From the NCBI RefSeq assembly GCF_000308775.1, contig NZ_BAGJ01000088.1:62001-126000 (forward strand): a stretch of DNA of 64,000 bases. The letters run 5' to 3'. Positions 33,754 to 42,485 of the stretch are shown in pieces. A program made the translations under genes and the position numbers. Origin of the DNA: Nocardia testacea NBRC 100365. Its GTDB lineage: Bacteria > Actinomycetota > Actinomycetes > Mycobacteriales > Mycobacteriaceae. Position 1 is the first letter of the stretch. Each line of letters starts with the position of its first letter. The notes under the pieces were generated by a model. That model was given only the letters and a program-made list of their open reading frames with translations. It was not told the origin of the DNA and made no database searches.

Positions 33754-35222
33754 AGTGGCACTCCGATGTATTTGATCTCGAGGAATTCGTCGATGCCGAC
33801 CAGGCCGCCCTCGCGGCCGAGACCGGATTCTTTCACCCCGCCGAAGGGCGCGGCCGGATTGGATACGACACCCTGGTTGAGTCCGACCATTCCGGTGTCG
33901 AGCGCTTCGCTGATCCGCAGCCCACGCCGCAGACCCTCGGTGTAGACGTAGCTCACCAGCCCGTAGGGGGTGTCGTTGGCGCGGGCGACGGCCTCGTCCT
34001 CGGTATCGAAGGTCGCGATGCTCGCGACCGGCCCGAACACCTCGGTGTGGCAGATCTGCGCCGCGTCGGGGACATCCACCAGGACGGTGGCCGGATAGAA
34101 GTGCCCCGGACCGTCGAGCGGTTCACCACCCAGCAGTACGCGGGCGCCGCGGGCCCGCGCGTCGGCGACCAGTTCGGTCACCTTGGTCACCGCGTCGGCA
34201 TCGATCAGCGGGCCCACCACGACCCCGGGTTCGGTGCCGCGGCCCAGCGGCAGCTCTCCCATGCGCGCGGCCAGCCGTTCCGCGAATTCGGCGGCCACCC
34301 CGCGCTGCACGAGAAACCGGTTCGCCGCCGTGCACGCCTGCCCGATATTGCGCATCTTCGCCGCCATCGCCCCGTCGACCGCCGCGTCCAGGTCGGCGTC
34401 GTCGAAGACGAGGAACGGTGCGTTGCCGCCCAGTTCCATCGAGGTGCGCATGACGGTGCGGGCGCACTGTTCGAGCAGTTTCTTGCCCACCGCGGTCGAG
34501 CCGGTGAAGGACAGTTTGCGTGAGCGCGGGTCGTCGATGAGCGGGGTCATCAGCGCGCCCGGATCCGAGGTGGTCACCACGTTCACCACTCCGGCCGGCA
34601 CCCCGGCCGCGTGCAGGATCCGCGCCAGGGCCAGGGTGCACAGCGGTGTCTGTTCGGCGGGTTTGACCACACTGGTGCAGCCGGCGGCGAGAGCGGGCCC
34701 GATCTTGCGGGCGCCCATGGCCATCGGGAAGTTCCAGGGGGTGATGAGCAGGCTCGGCCCGACGGGTTGCCGGGTGACCAGGAATCGGGCGCCGCCGCCG
34801 GGCGCGGGCATATAGCCGCCGTCGAGGCGTACGGCCTCCTCGGCGAACCAGCGGAAGAACTCCGCGGCATAGGTGATCTCGCCGCGGGCCTCCGCCAGCG
34901 GTTTGCCCATCTCGAGGGTCGCGATCAGGGCGAGGCGGTCGGCGTCGTCGAGCAGCAGACGATGGGCCCGCATGAGGATCTCGCTGCGCTCACGGGGCGC
35001 GGTGCGCGCCCAGTCGGACTGGGCGGCCGCGGCGGCGTCCAGCGCGGCCAGGCCGTCCTCGGGGGTGGCGTCGGCGACCTCGCACAGCAGTTGCCCGGTC
35101 GCCGGATCGAGGACGGGCATGGTCTTCGCGGTCTCGCGGGTGCGGCCGTCGATGAACAGGCCGGTGGGCACCGACTCGACGGCTTCCCGTTCGGCGGCGG
35201 TGAGTGTGGCTTCCGTGAGCAC
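33750..35222 (-). CDS. gabD: NAD(P)-dependent succinate-semialdehyde dehydrogenase family protein
   Basis: 490-residue aldehyde dehydrogenase. Cofactor region ITPWNFPMAMGARKIGPAL, FTGSTAVGKKLLEQC, general base Glu in MELGGNAPF and nucleophile Cys in NIGQACTAANRF are all present. The GabD-like pattern suggests succinate semialdehyde or a related omega-oxoacid. The GTG at 35222 follows GGGAGGAG. First gene of a two-gene operon with the tartrate-dehydrogenase-like gene; a palindromic operator candidate lies 43 bases upstream. Pairing hints at oxidation of tartronate- or malonate-semialdehyde-type intermediates (inference). Confidence 0.9.
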   Translation of the reverse strand: MLTEATLTAAEREAVESVPTGLFIDGRTRETAKTMPVLDPATGQLLCEVADATPEDGLAALDAAAAAQSDWARTAPRERSEILMRAHRLLLDDADRLALIATLEMGKPLAEARGEITYAAEFFRWFAEEAVRLDGGYMPAPGGGARFLVTRQPVGPSLLITPWNFPMAMGARKIGPALAAGCTSVVKPAEQTPLCTLALARILHAAGVPAGVVNVVTTSDPGALMTPLIDDPRSRKLSFTGSTAVGKKLLEQCARTVMRTSMELGGNAPFLVFDDADLDAAVDGAMAAKMRNIGQACTAANRFLVQRGVAAEFAERLAARMGELPLGRGTEPGVVVGPLIDADAVTKVTELVADARARGARVLLGGEPLDGPGHFYPATVLVDVPDAAQICHTEVFGPVASIATFDTEDEAVARANDTPYGLVSYVYTEGLRRGLRISEALDTGMVGLNQGVVSNPAAPFGGVKESGLGREGGLVGIDEFLEIKYIGVPL

Positions 35223-35264
35223 GGTGGGACGCTCCTCCCTGACGGCGGCCGGTCGAGCCTGGCC

Positions 35265-35280
35265 GGATTGTCGACAATCC
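35265..35280. promoter_or_regulatory. 16-bp perfect palindrome, candidate GntR-type operator
   Basis: GGATTGTCGACAATCC is a perfect palindrome in the gap between divergent gabD (start 35222) and trpB (35460). The TTGT..ACAA core is typical of FCD-type GntR regulators. It abuts TACAAT (35281-35286), a good -10 for rightward transcription. No GntR gene is in the window, so the regulator must lie elsewhere. Confidence 0.6.
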
Positions 35281-35459
35281 TACAATAGGGGTGAGTTCTC
35301 GTGGTGGGGAAGACTCCGATTGCGCGTTACGCGACGTCGCGGCGAAAATCCATCCCTTTAGTACTGTTAACTAATCCGTTGCCGAGAGGTGACCCGGCGC
35401 TCGCGCCGGGCGTCCAGAATTTCTGCGGCGGAGTCGGGAACAGGGAATGTGAGTGCTGG

Positions 35460-36701
35460 ATGGTCGTCGATCACGGGGTCGCGCAGAATACCCTACGTCC
35501 CGGGGATTTCCCGGATGAGCGTGGCCGATTCGGAAGATTCGGCGGCAGATACGTTCCCGAGGGCCTCATGGCCGCCCTGCTCGACCTGGAGCGCGCATAC
35601 GAGGCGGCCCGTACCGATCCGGCGTTCGTCCGGGAGCTGACCGGCCTGCTGCGCAGCCGGGTCGGCCGGCCCACGCTGCTGCATCGGGTGCCGCGGTTCG
35701 CGGCGCGGTTGGGCACACCGGCGCCGACCGTCTATCTCAAACGGGAGGATATGGCCCACACCGGTTCACACAAGATCAACAACGCGCTCGGCCAGGGTTT
35801 GCTGGCCCGGCGCATGGGCAAACGCCGCATCGTCGCCGAAACCGGTGCGGGCCAACACGGCGTGGCTGTCGCGACGGTGGCCGCGATGCTCGGTCTGAGC
35901 TGCACCATCTATATGGGCGCCGTCGATATGGAACGGCAGCGGGCCAATGTGATCCGGATGCGGTTGCTCGGAGCCGAGGTCCGCGCGGTCGACACCGGAA
36001 ACCGGCGGATCAAGGAGGCGATCACCGAATCGGTCCGCGACTGGGTGTCGCAGGTCGACACCACGCACTACCTGCTGGGCAGCACGGCCGGGCCCGCGCC
36101 CTATCCGCGGATCGTCCGGGATTTCCAGCACCCCATCGGCGCGGAGGCGCGATCCCAGATCCTCACCGCCGAGGGCCGATTACCCGACTACGTGATCGCT
36201 TGTGTCGGCGGTGGCAGCAATGCTCTCGGCATGTTCCGCCCCTTCGTGGCCGATCCCGGGGTGCGGTTGCTCGGTGCGGAAGCGGCCGGGCGCGGCATGG
36301 AGACCGCGGCACACGCGGCGTCGCTGACCGCCGGCAGTCCGGGCGAGATCGACGGCAGCTACAGCTACCTGCTGCAGGACGACGACGGCCAGATCGCCGG
36401 GACGCACAGTGTGGCCGCGGGTCTGGACTATCCGGGCGTGGGCCCGGAACTCAGTCACCTCCGGGACAGCGGTCGCCTGCGCGCCGTCCCGGTCACCGAC
36501 GCTCTCGCGCTGCGCGGTATGGAGGCCCTCGGGCACAGCGAGGGCATCATCGCCGCCCTGGAATCCGCGCATGCGGTGGGTTGCCTCCTCGACCTGGCCG
36601 ACCGTGGTGAACTGGCCGCCGGGGCCGTGGTCCTGCTGTGTCTCTCCGGGCGGGGCGACAAGGACCTCGAGATCGCGGCACAGCAGCTGGGACTCGACTG
36701 A
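35460..36701 (+). CDS. trpB: Tryptophan synthase beta chain, orphan
   Basis: 413-residue TrpB. FGGRYVPEGL at the start, the PLP-binding KREDMAHTGSHKINNALGQ (Lys105), GAGQHG, and the phosphate loop VGGGSNALGMF are intact; it should condense serine with indole. The ATG at 35460 is chosen by family length; the frame is open upstream to 35301. No trpA, trpC or trpE is nearby, so this is either a second beta chain or a relocated gene. A hairpin (CCCGGCG/CGCCGGG, 35393-35410) sits in the probable leader and might influence expression. Confidence 0.92.
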   Translation: MVVDHGVAQNTLRPGDFPDERGRFGRFGGRYVPEGLMAALLDLERAYEAARTDPAFVRELTGLLRSRVGRPTLLHRVPRFAARLGTPAPTVYLKREDMAHTGSHKINNALGQGLLARRMGKRRIVAETGAGQHGVAVATVAAMLGLSCTIYMGAVDMERQRANVIRMRLLGAEVRAVDTGNRRIKEAITESVRDWVSQVDTTHYLLGSTAGPAPYPRIVRDFQHPIGAEARSQILTAEGRLPDYVIACVGGGSNALGMFRPFVADPGVRLLGAEAAGRGMETAAHAASLTAGSPGEIDGSYSYLLQDDDGQIAGTHSVAAGLDYPGVGPELSHLRDSGRLRAVPVTDALALRGMEALGHSEGIIAALESAHAVGCLLDLADRGELAAGAVVLLCLSGRGDKDLEIAAQQLGLD

Positions 36702-36987
36702 CCTCCCGGTAACCCGTCCTCCCATACGGGCGGCGCGTGCGGGTGACGTCACTCATAACGGAGTGGGGAGCGGTCGTGGGCGCGCCGCCGCGAGCTGGGC
36801 GATCCGGCTGTGACCGGGAATACGGTCGCCGGAAAAGCGATTGATCTCGTACACAGCCATGAGAAACACTGGCGCGTCACCGATGAGCCGAGCGCCGCTC
36901 GCTCGTCTGATCTCACGTACGCCCGGCAACGGTCATCGACGACCCGCCCGGCCGACGCCAGATGCTCACGACCTCCGGAGGTAGCCG

Positions 36988-38451
36988 ATGCCCGCCCTGT
37001 TGTCCGTTCGCCGGAAAGGCGCAGGCACCCCGGCCGTCGTCCGGCTGCTGGTGATCGCCACCTTCGTGGTGATCCTCAACGAGACCATCATGATCAACGC
37101 GATCCCGCGCCTGATGCACGACCTCGAGGTCACCGAGCGGGCCGCGCAGTGGGTGTCGACCTCCTTCATGCTCACCATGGCGGCCGTCATCCCGGTCACC
37201 GGCTGGTTCCTGCAGCGGGTCACCACCCGGCGGGCCTACGCGCTGGCCATGGGCGTCTTCCTCGCGGGCACGGCATTGTCGGCGGTGGCGCCCTCCTTCG
37301 CCGTACTGCTCGTCGGACGGATCGTCCAGGCCGGTGGCACCGCGGTGATGATGCCGCTGCTGATGACCACGCTGATGACCGTGGTGCCCGAGCGTGACCG
37401 CGGCCGCGTCATGGGCAATGTCACCCTGGCCATTTCGGTGGCTCCGGCCATGGGGCCGGTCATCTCCGGCCTGGTACTGCAGATCGCGTCGTGGCGCTGG
37501 CTGTTCGTGCTGGTGCTGCCGATCGCGGGCGTGGTCACCTGGTTCGGGTTGCGACGGCTGGAGAATGTCGGCGAACCGGAGACCGGTTCGATCGACTGGT
37601 TCAGCGTGGTCTTCGCCGCGCTCGGTTTCGGCAGTCTGGTGTACGGGTTGAGCCGGTTCGAGGCGGGCACGGTCGCCACCCCGGTCCTCATCACCCTCGC
37701 CGGTGCCGCCCTGATCGGCCTGTTCGTGGCACGGCAGCTGTGGTTGCAGCGGCACGGCACCCCGCTGCTGGATCTGCGGATCCTGCGCTCGCGCACCTAC
37801 AGCCTGGGCCTGGTCCTGATGGCGGTCGCGTTCCTGGCCATGCTCGGCTCGATGATGCTGCTGCCGTTGTATCTGCAGAACCTGCGCGGTCTGTCGCCGC
37901 TGGAGACCGGCCTGCTGGTCATGCCCGGCGGTCTGGCCATGGGTCTGCTCGGGCCGGTGATCGGCCGGCTGTTCGACCGGTTCGGCGGCCGTGTCCTGGT
38001 GATCCCCGGTGCGGCCGGGATCACCGCCGCGCTGGCCGGTTTCACCCAGATCTCGGTCACCATGCCGTACTGGCAGCTGCTGGCCCTGCACATCCTGCTC
38101 ATGCTGTCGCTGGCCGCGGCCTTCACGCCGGTGTTCACCCTGGCGCTCGGTGCGCTGCCGGAGGATCTCTACTCGCACGGCAGTTCCATGCTGGGCACCC
38201 TGCAGCAGGTCGCCGCCGCACTCGGGACGGCGCTGGTGGTCACCGTGATGGCGAGCCGGACCAGCGCGCTGCAGGCCACGGGTATCGATACACTCACCGC
38301 GCAACTCGACGGAATGCGACTGGCCTTCGTGGTGTCGGCGGCGCTGTCGCTGGTGGTGATCGTGACGGCGATCCTGCTGCCCAACCGGTCCGGCGCACCC
38401 GGCGGGACCGGGGAAAGCGAGCACCCCGAACCCGAACTCGCGAAGGTCTGA
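36988..38451 (+). CDS. MFS multidrug exporter, DHA2 family
   Basis: 487-residue transporter of the EmrB/QacA type with 14 predicted helices. NETIMINAIPRLMHDLEV in helix 1, MTVVPERDRGRVMGNV after helix 4, and GPVISGLVLQIASWRWLFVL (motif C-like) in helix 5 support proton-driven drug export. GGAGGTAG precedes the ATG at 36988. It lies between trpB and an IclR gene; neither neighbour suggests a specific substrate. Confidence 0.88.
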   Translation: MPALLSVRRKGAGTPAVVRLLVIATFVVILNETIMINAIPRLMHDLEVTERAAQWVSTSFMLTMAAVIPVTGWFLQRVTTRRAYALAMGVFLAGTALSAVAPSFAVLLVGRIVQAGGTAVMMPLLMTTLMTVVPERDRGRVMGNVTLAISVAPAMGPVISGLVLQIASWRWLFVLVLPIAGVVTWFGLRRLENVGEPETGSIDWFSVVFAALGFGSLVYGLSRFEAGTVATPVLITLAGAALIGLFVARQLWLQRHGTPLLDLRILRSRTYSLGLVLMAVAFLAMLGSMMLLPLYLQNLRGLSPLETGLLVMPGGLAMGLLGPVIGRLFDRFGGRVLVIPGAAGITAALAGFTQISVTMPYWQLLALHILLMLSLAAAFTPVFTLALGALPEDLYSHGSSMLGTLQQVAAALGTALVVTVMASRTSALQATGIDTLTAQLDGMRLAFVVSAALSLVVIVTAILLPNRSGAPGGTGESEHPEPELAKV

Positions 38452-38488
38452 CCGGACGAGGTCGCGGGCGCGGCGTAGATTCGGCGAT

Positions 38489-39319
38489 ATGTCGAGGCAA
38501 GACGGCGGTGCGGCCGCGAACCACCAGCCGCTGCTGGTACTGGGGAAGATCACCGAGATCCTCGATGCCTTCTCCCTGGCGCGGCCGTCGTTGACCCTGG
38601 GCGAGATCCAGCAGGCCACCGGGTTGCCGACGTCCACGGTGCAGCGGCTGGTCACCAATATGGTGGCGCAGGGCCTGCTGGATCGGGCGGGAGACCGGAT
38701 CCGGGTCGGGCTGCGGATGAGCTACTGGGCGGCGACGGCGGTCAAGGGTCTGGACCTGCTGGCGATCGTCGACCCGGTCCTGCGCGAGATACGGGACGAG
38801 ACGGGGGAGACGGCCTGTGTCTTCCGCGCCGAACACGGTTTCCGGGTGTGCGTGGCCATCGCCGAGACCCGGCACGCGCTGCGCCGGGACATGTACGTGG
38901 GCAAGATCATTCCGCTCTATGCCGGGTCGGCGGGCCGGATCCTGCTGGCCTGGGATCCCGAACTCGCCGAGCGGGTACTGGCGGCTCCGCTGGAACCGCT
39001 GACCGAGGGCACCGTCACCAGCCCCCGGGAGCTGCGGGCGCTCATCTCCCGGGCGAAGGCCGACGGCTACGCGATCAGCGCCGGAGAACGGGAGGATTCG
39101 GCGTCGGGGCTGTCCGCGCCGATATTCGACGCCGCCGGAAAGGTGGTGGCGGCATTGACGATCAGCGGCCCCACGTTGCGGATGCCGCTGGCACAGTGCG
39201 AGGCGTGGGTGGACCTGCTCGTCGGCTACGCCGAGCAGGTCACCCGCACCCTCGGTGGCCGCATTCCGGTCGCCGACCCCGGGGCCGCCGTGGTCAGCGC
39301 GCCCACGCCTCCGGGTTGA
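38489..39319 (+). CDS. IclR-family transcriptional regulator
   Basis: 276 residues. Helix-turn-helix at about 15-75 (LPTSTVQRLVTNMVAQGLL), effector domain about 90-255 with CVFRAEHGFRVCVAIAE and REDSASGLSAPIFD. It follows the exporter by 37 bases but more likely controls the convergent operon 39294-43961, whose last gene it overlaps by 26 bases. Organic-acid effectors are usual in the family. Confidence 0.9.
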   Translation: MSRQDGGAAANHQPLLVLGKITEILDAFSLARPSLTLGEIQQATGLPTSTVQRLVTNMVAQGLLDRAGDRIRVGLRMSYWAATAVKGLDLLAIVDPVLREIRDETGETACVFRAEHGFRVCVAIAETRHALRRDMYVGKIIPLYAGSAGRILLAWDPELAERVLAAPLEPLTEGTVTSPRELRALISRAKADGYAISAGEREDSASGLSAPIFDAAGKVVAALTISGPTLRMPLAQCEAWVDLLVGYAEQVTRTLGGRIPVADPGAAVVSAPTPPG

Positions 39320-40289
39320 CCGGGTAGGGCGGGAGTTCGTCGCGGACCATGGCCACGGCGTTCTCCGCGCAGCGGCGGGCCATCTCGGCGCGCACCGGCA
39401 CCGTCGCGCTCCCGATATGCGGCAGCAGCACGGTATTGGGCAGATCGGCCAGGCCCGGCGCCAGCCGCGGTTCGTCCTCGTACACATCCAATCCCGCGCC
39501 CGCGATGGTGCCGTCACGCAGGGCCGCCACCAGCGCCCGCTCGTCGACGATCGGCCCGCGCGCGGTATTGATCAGGATGGCCGATCGTTTCATCGACCGG
39601 AGTACGGATTCGTCCACGAGATGGCGGGTCTCGGCATTCAACGGTACGTGCAGTGAGAGGTAGTCGCTGGTGGCGACCAGTTCGGGCCACGGCAGCTGCT
39701 GCACCCGTCCGGCGAATTCGCCGAGCTCCTCCTGGCTCACCACCCGGTCACCGGGCGGGCGCGGCGCGAACACCACGGTCATGCCGAAGGCGAGCGCGCG
39801 GCGCGCGGTGGCACGGGCGATCCTGCCGAAACCGGCCAGGCCCAGGGTCCGGCCGCTGACATCCTGGCCCAGTAGTAGTTCCGGTTGCCAGCCGTGGAAC
39901 TCCCCCGATCGCACGAAGGTATCGGCCTCCACACACCGGCGCGCCACCGCGAGGATCAGCAGCAGGGCGATATCGGCGGTCGCGTCGGTCAGTACGCCGG
40001 GCGTATTGCCCACGATGATGGAGTTCGCGGTGGCCGCCGCGATATCGATATTGTTGTACCCCACCGCGAAATTGCTGATCCCGGTGATCTTCGCCCGGCC
40101 CAGCAGTTCCGCGTCGAACTCGTCGCGCAGTTGCGCCACCACTACGCGATAGTCCCCGGACGCGCAGGCGTCGGCCAATTGCTCCCGGCTCATCCGGTTC
40201 TGGGCCACGGTCACCGATCCGGCGGCTTCGAGCAGCCGCATGCCGGGATCGGGCAGGGGGGTGGTGACGAGGAAATCCGCGGCCGTCAC
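39294..40289 (-). CDS. D-2-hydroxyacid dehydrogenase (glyoxylate/hydroxypyruvate reductase type)
   Basis: 331 residues. The NAD-binding GFGRIARATARRALAFG lies near 155, NTARGPIVDE is the catalytic-Arg neighbourhood, and LLPHIGSAT holds the catalytic His with the Glu in DVYEDEPRL. It reduces glyoxylate, hydroxypyruvate or a related 2-oxoacid. The GTG at 40289 overlaps the lyase stop as GTGA. In this operon it may reduce, or form, the 2-oxoacid released by the lyase (inference). Confidence 0.9.
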   Translation of the reverse strand: MTAADFLVTTPLPDPGMRLLEAAGSVTVAQNRMSREQLADACASGDYRVVVAQLRDEFDAELLGRAKITGISNFAVGYNNIDIAAATANSIIVGNTPGVLTDATADIALLLILAVARRCVEADTFVRSGEFHGWQPELLLGQDVSGRTLGLAGFGRIARATARRALAFGMTVVFAPRPPGDRVVSQEELGEFAGRVQQLPWPELVATSDYLSLHVPLNAETRHLVDESVLRSMKRSAILINTARGPIVDERALVAALRDGTIAGAGLDVYEDEPRLAPGLADLPNTVLLPHIGSATVPVRAEMARRCAENAVAMVRDELPPYPVNPEAWAR

Positions 40290-41224
40290 GCCTGCCCGCC
40301 GATCACCCAGTCGAAGGCCCGGGCTTTCGAACGGGCACCCTGCGCGGTTTTGGACCGGTTGGGTTCGCCCAGGTCGGCGAGCAGCGACTCGCCGGTTTCG
40401 ACCACCGCCGCCAGCACCGCGGGGGTGAGCCAGTCGGGGCGGGTGGCGAACAGCAGGTCCTCGGTCGCGGTATTGCCGCTCGCGCCCGGGGCGAACGGGC
40501 AGCCGCCCAGACCACCCAGCGATCCGTCCACCAGCGTGGCGCCCGCGTCGACGGCCGCCAGCGTGTTCGCGACGCCCAGACCCCAGGTGTCGTGACCGTG
40601 GTAGACGATGCGGCGCGGCGGGGTATTCGCGCGGACGCCCTCGACGAGCTGTCGCACCTGGGCCGGGACGGCCTGGCCCAGCGTATCGGCGAGAACGATA
40701 TCGGCGGCCCCGTCGGTCCGCGGATCGGCGGCGATACCCAGCACCCGCGCCGGATCGACGACCCCTTCGAAGGGACAGGTGAACGCCGTCGCGATACACA
40801 GCTGGATGGTGCCCCCGCAGTCGCGGGTCAGCCCGATCGCCGCGGGCATGGCCGCGACGCTGTCCTCGGTGGTGCGCCCGATATTGGCCTTGTTGTGCGA
40901 GTCCGACGCCGACAGGCAGTACTGGAAATTACGCGCGCCGGCCGCGGCGGCCTTCTCGATATGCCGCGGCGTGGCGACCCAGACCCAGCATTTCGCGAGT
41001 TCGTCCGGCGTGAGCGCGGCGATCACCTCGAGCGAGTCGGCCAGCGGCGGCACCAGGTCCGGTCGGGCCATGGAGCCTATCTCGAGCTCGGGGACGCCGA
41101 GTGCGAGCAGTTCGCGGACCAGCGCCACCTTCCGTTCGGTGTCCAGCGGTTTGCCGGTGAGCTGCAACCCGTCGCGCAGCGTCACATCGCGCAGCCGCGC
41201 CGCCGGTGTGTAGGTGAAGGTCAT
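40286..41224 (-). CDS. Hydroxymethylglutaryl-CoA lyase-like enzyme
   Basis: 312-residue HMGL-family barrel. DVTLRDGLQ (Arg17, Asp18), YHGHDTWGLG (metal His pair) and GGLGGCPFAPGASGNTATED with the mobile-loop Cys are intact, so retro-aldol cleavage of a 3-hydroxyacyl-CoA is expected: HMG-CoA to acetyl-CoA and acetoacetate, or a citramalyl-CoA-like substrate to pyruvate or glyoxylate. ATGA overlap with the CoA-transferase gene. Confidence 0.9.
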   Translation of the reverse strand: MTFTYTPAARLRDVTLRDGLQLTGKPLDTERKVALVRELLALGVPELEIGSMARPDLVPPLADSLEVIAALTPDELAKCWVWVATPRHIEKAAAAGARNFQYCLSASDSHNKANIGRTTEDSVAAMPAAIGLTRDCGGTIQLCIATAFTCPFEGVVDPARVLGIAADPRTDGAADIVLADTLGQAVPAQVRQLVEGVRANTPPRRIVYHGHDTWGLGVANTLAAVDAGATLVDGSLGGLGGCPFAPGASGNTATEDLLFATRPDWLTPAVLAAVVETGESLLADLGEPNRSKTAQGARSKARAFDWVIGGQA

Positions 41225-42462
41225 ACCGTAACCCCTGTTTTCGGAGCGCCTGTGACGGCGTCGATCTCGTCGTCGGTGAGGCGCAATACCGTGGCGAGTA
41301 CTTCGCGTGTGTGTTCACCCAGGTCGGGGCCGATTGTACGGATCGGCAGCGAGGCTCGGCCGATCACCGGGACGATGCCGGGAAAGCCCACCGTGGTGGG
41401 TGCGTCCGCGCCCGTGTCCACCTCGAACCGCTGGATCATGTTCCGGGCCGCGTACTGCTCGTCGGCGCAGATATCGGCGGCGGTGTAGATCGGGCCGGCC
41501 GGTACGCCGGCGGCGTCGAGGAGCCGCAGCGCCTCCGCGCGGGTGTGCCTGCTCGTCCACTCCGCGATCGCGGCATCCAGTTCGTCGCGGCGGGCCCAGC
41601 GTCCGGCGTTGTCACGCAGCTCCGGGTCGGCCGCGAGGTCCGGGCGGCCGATGGTCTCCATGTAGCGGCCGAAGATGGCGTCGCCGTTGCCCGCGACGAT
41701 GATGCTGGTGCCGTCGCCGCACGGATAGGCGTTACTGGGCGCGATACCCTCCATCCGGCCGCCGACGCGTTCGCGGCGCACACCGTAGGCGAGATAGTCG
41801 GGGATCAGCGACTCCATCACCGACAGGATCGACTCGTTGAGCGCCACATCGATGATGCGTTCCGGCAACGGGATCGGGGCATCGCTGCGCGCCCGCTGGA
41901 ACAGCGCCATCACGGTACCGAACGCCGCGTAGATACCGGCGATGGAATCGCCGATGGACACACCGGTGCGCACCGGTGGCCGGTCCGGATCGCCGATGAG
42001 CTCGCGCAGCCCGCCGACCGCTTCGGCCACCGCCGCGAAACCGGGCCGGGCGGCCTGCGGCCCGGTCTGCCCGTAGGCGGAGATCCGGGTGATCACCACA
42101 TCCGGGTTGGCTTCCTGGAGTGCTTCCGGGCCGAGTCCCCACTTCTCCAGCGTCCCCGGCCGGAAATTCTCCAGCAGCACATCGCATTCGCGGACCAGAT
42201 CCAGGATCAGGGCGCGTCCCGCCTCGGTCCGCAGATCGACGACGATGGATTTCTTGTTGCGGTTGATCGTGCGGTACAGCATGGAGGTCTCGCCGCCGTA
42301 GAGGCGCCAGCGGCGCAGTTCGTCACCGGTCACCGGACGTTCGACCTTGATCACCTCGGCGCCGAAATCGGCGAGCATCCGGCCGGCGGTCGGGGCGGCG
42401 ATGTAGTTGCCGAGTTCCAGCACCCGGATACCGGCGAGCGGCCGGACGGGCTCGTTGGGCAT
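41221..42462 (-). CDS. CaiB/BaiF family CoA-transferase
   Basis: 413-residue class III CoA-transferase. LAGIRVLELGNYIAAPTAGRMLADFGAEVIKVE and GETSMLYRTINRNKKSIVVDLRTEAGR mark the family, with RISAYGQTGPQAARPGF before the catalytic region. It loads CoA from a donor such as succinyl-CoA onto a free acid. The ATG at 42462 is preceded by GAGAGGGAA. Its position between the permease and the lyase fits activation of the imported acid; SUGCT-type HMG or itaconate transferases are of this family. Confidence 0.9.
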   Translation of the reverse strand: MPNEPVRPLAGIRVLELGNYIAAPTAGRMLADFGAEVIKVERPVTGDELRRWRLYGGETSMLYRTINRNKKSIVVDLRTEAGRALILDLVRECDVLLENFRPGTLEKWGLGPEALQEANPDVVITRISAYGQTGPQAARPGFAAVAEAVGGLRELIGDPDRPPVRTGVSIGDSIAGIYAAFGTVMALFQRARSDAPIPLPERIIDVALNESILSVMESLIPDYLAYGVRRERVGGRMEGIAPSNAYPCGDGTSIIVAGNGDAIFGRYMETIGRPDLAADPELRDNAGRWARRDELDAAIAEWTSRHTRAEALRLLDAAGVPAGPIYTAADICADEQYAARNMIQRFEVDTGADAPTTVGFPGIVPVIGRASLPIRTIGPDLGEHTREVLATVLRLTDDEIDAVTGAPKTGVTV

Positions 42463-42485
42463 ATCTTCCCTCTCGTTTCCGGTGT

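Noticed and set aside
35393..35410. trp attenuator or T-box before trpB
   Set aside because: Only one short hairpin is present, with no Trp-rich leader peptide or T-box sequence.
36913..38658. 581-codon minus-strand frame under the exporter
   Set aside because: Arg/His/Gly-rich, low complexity; antisense to an exporter with clear membrane helices.
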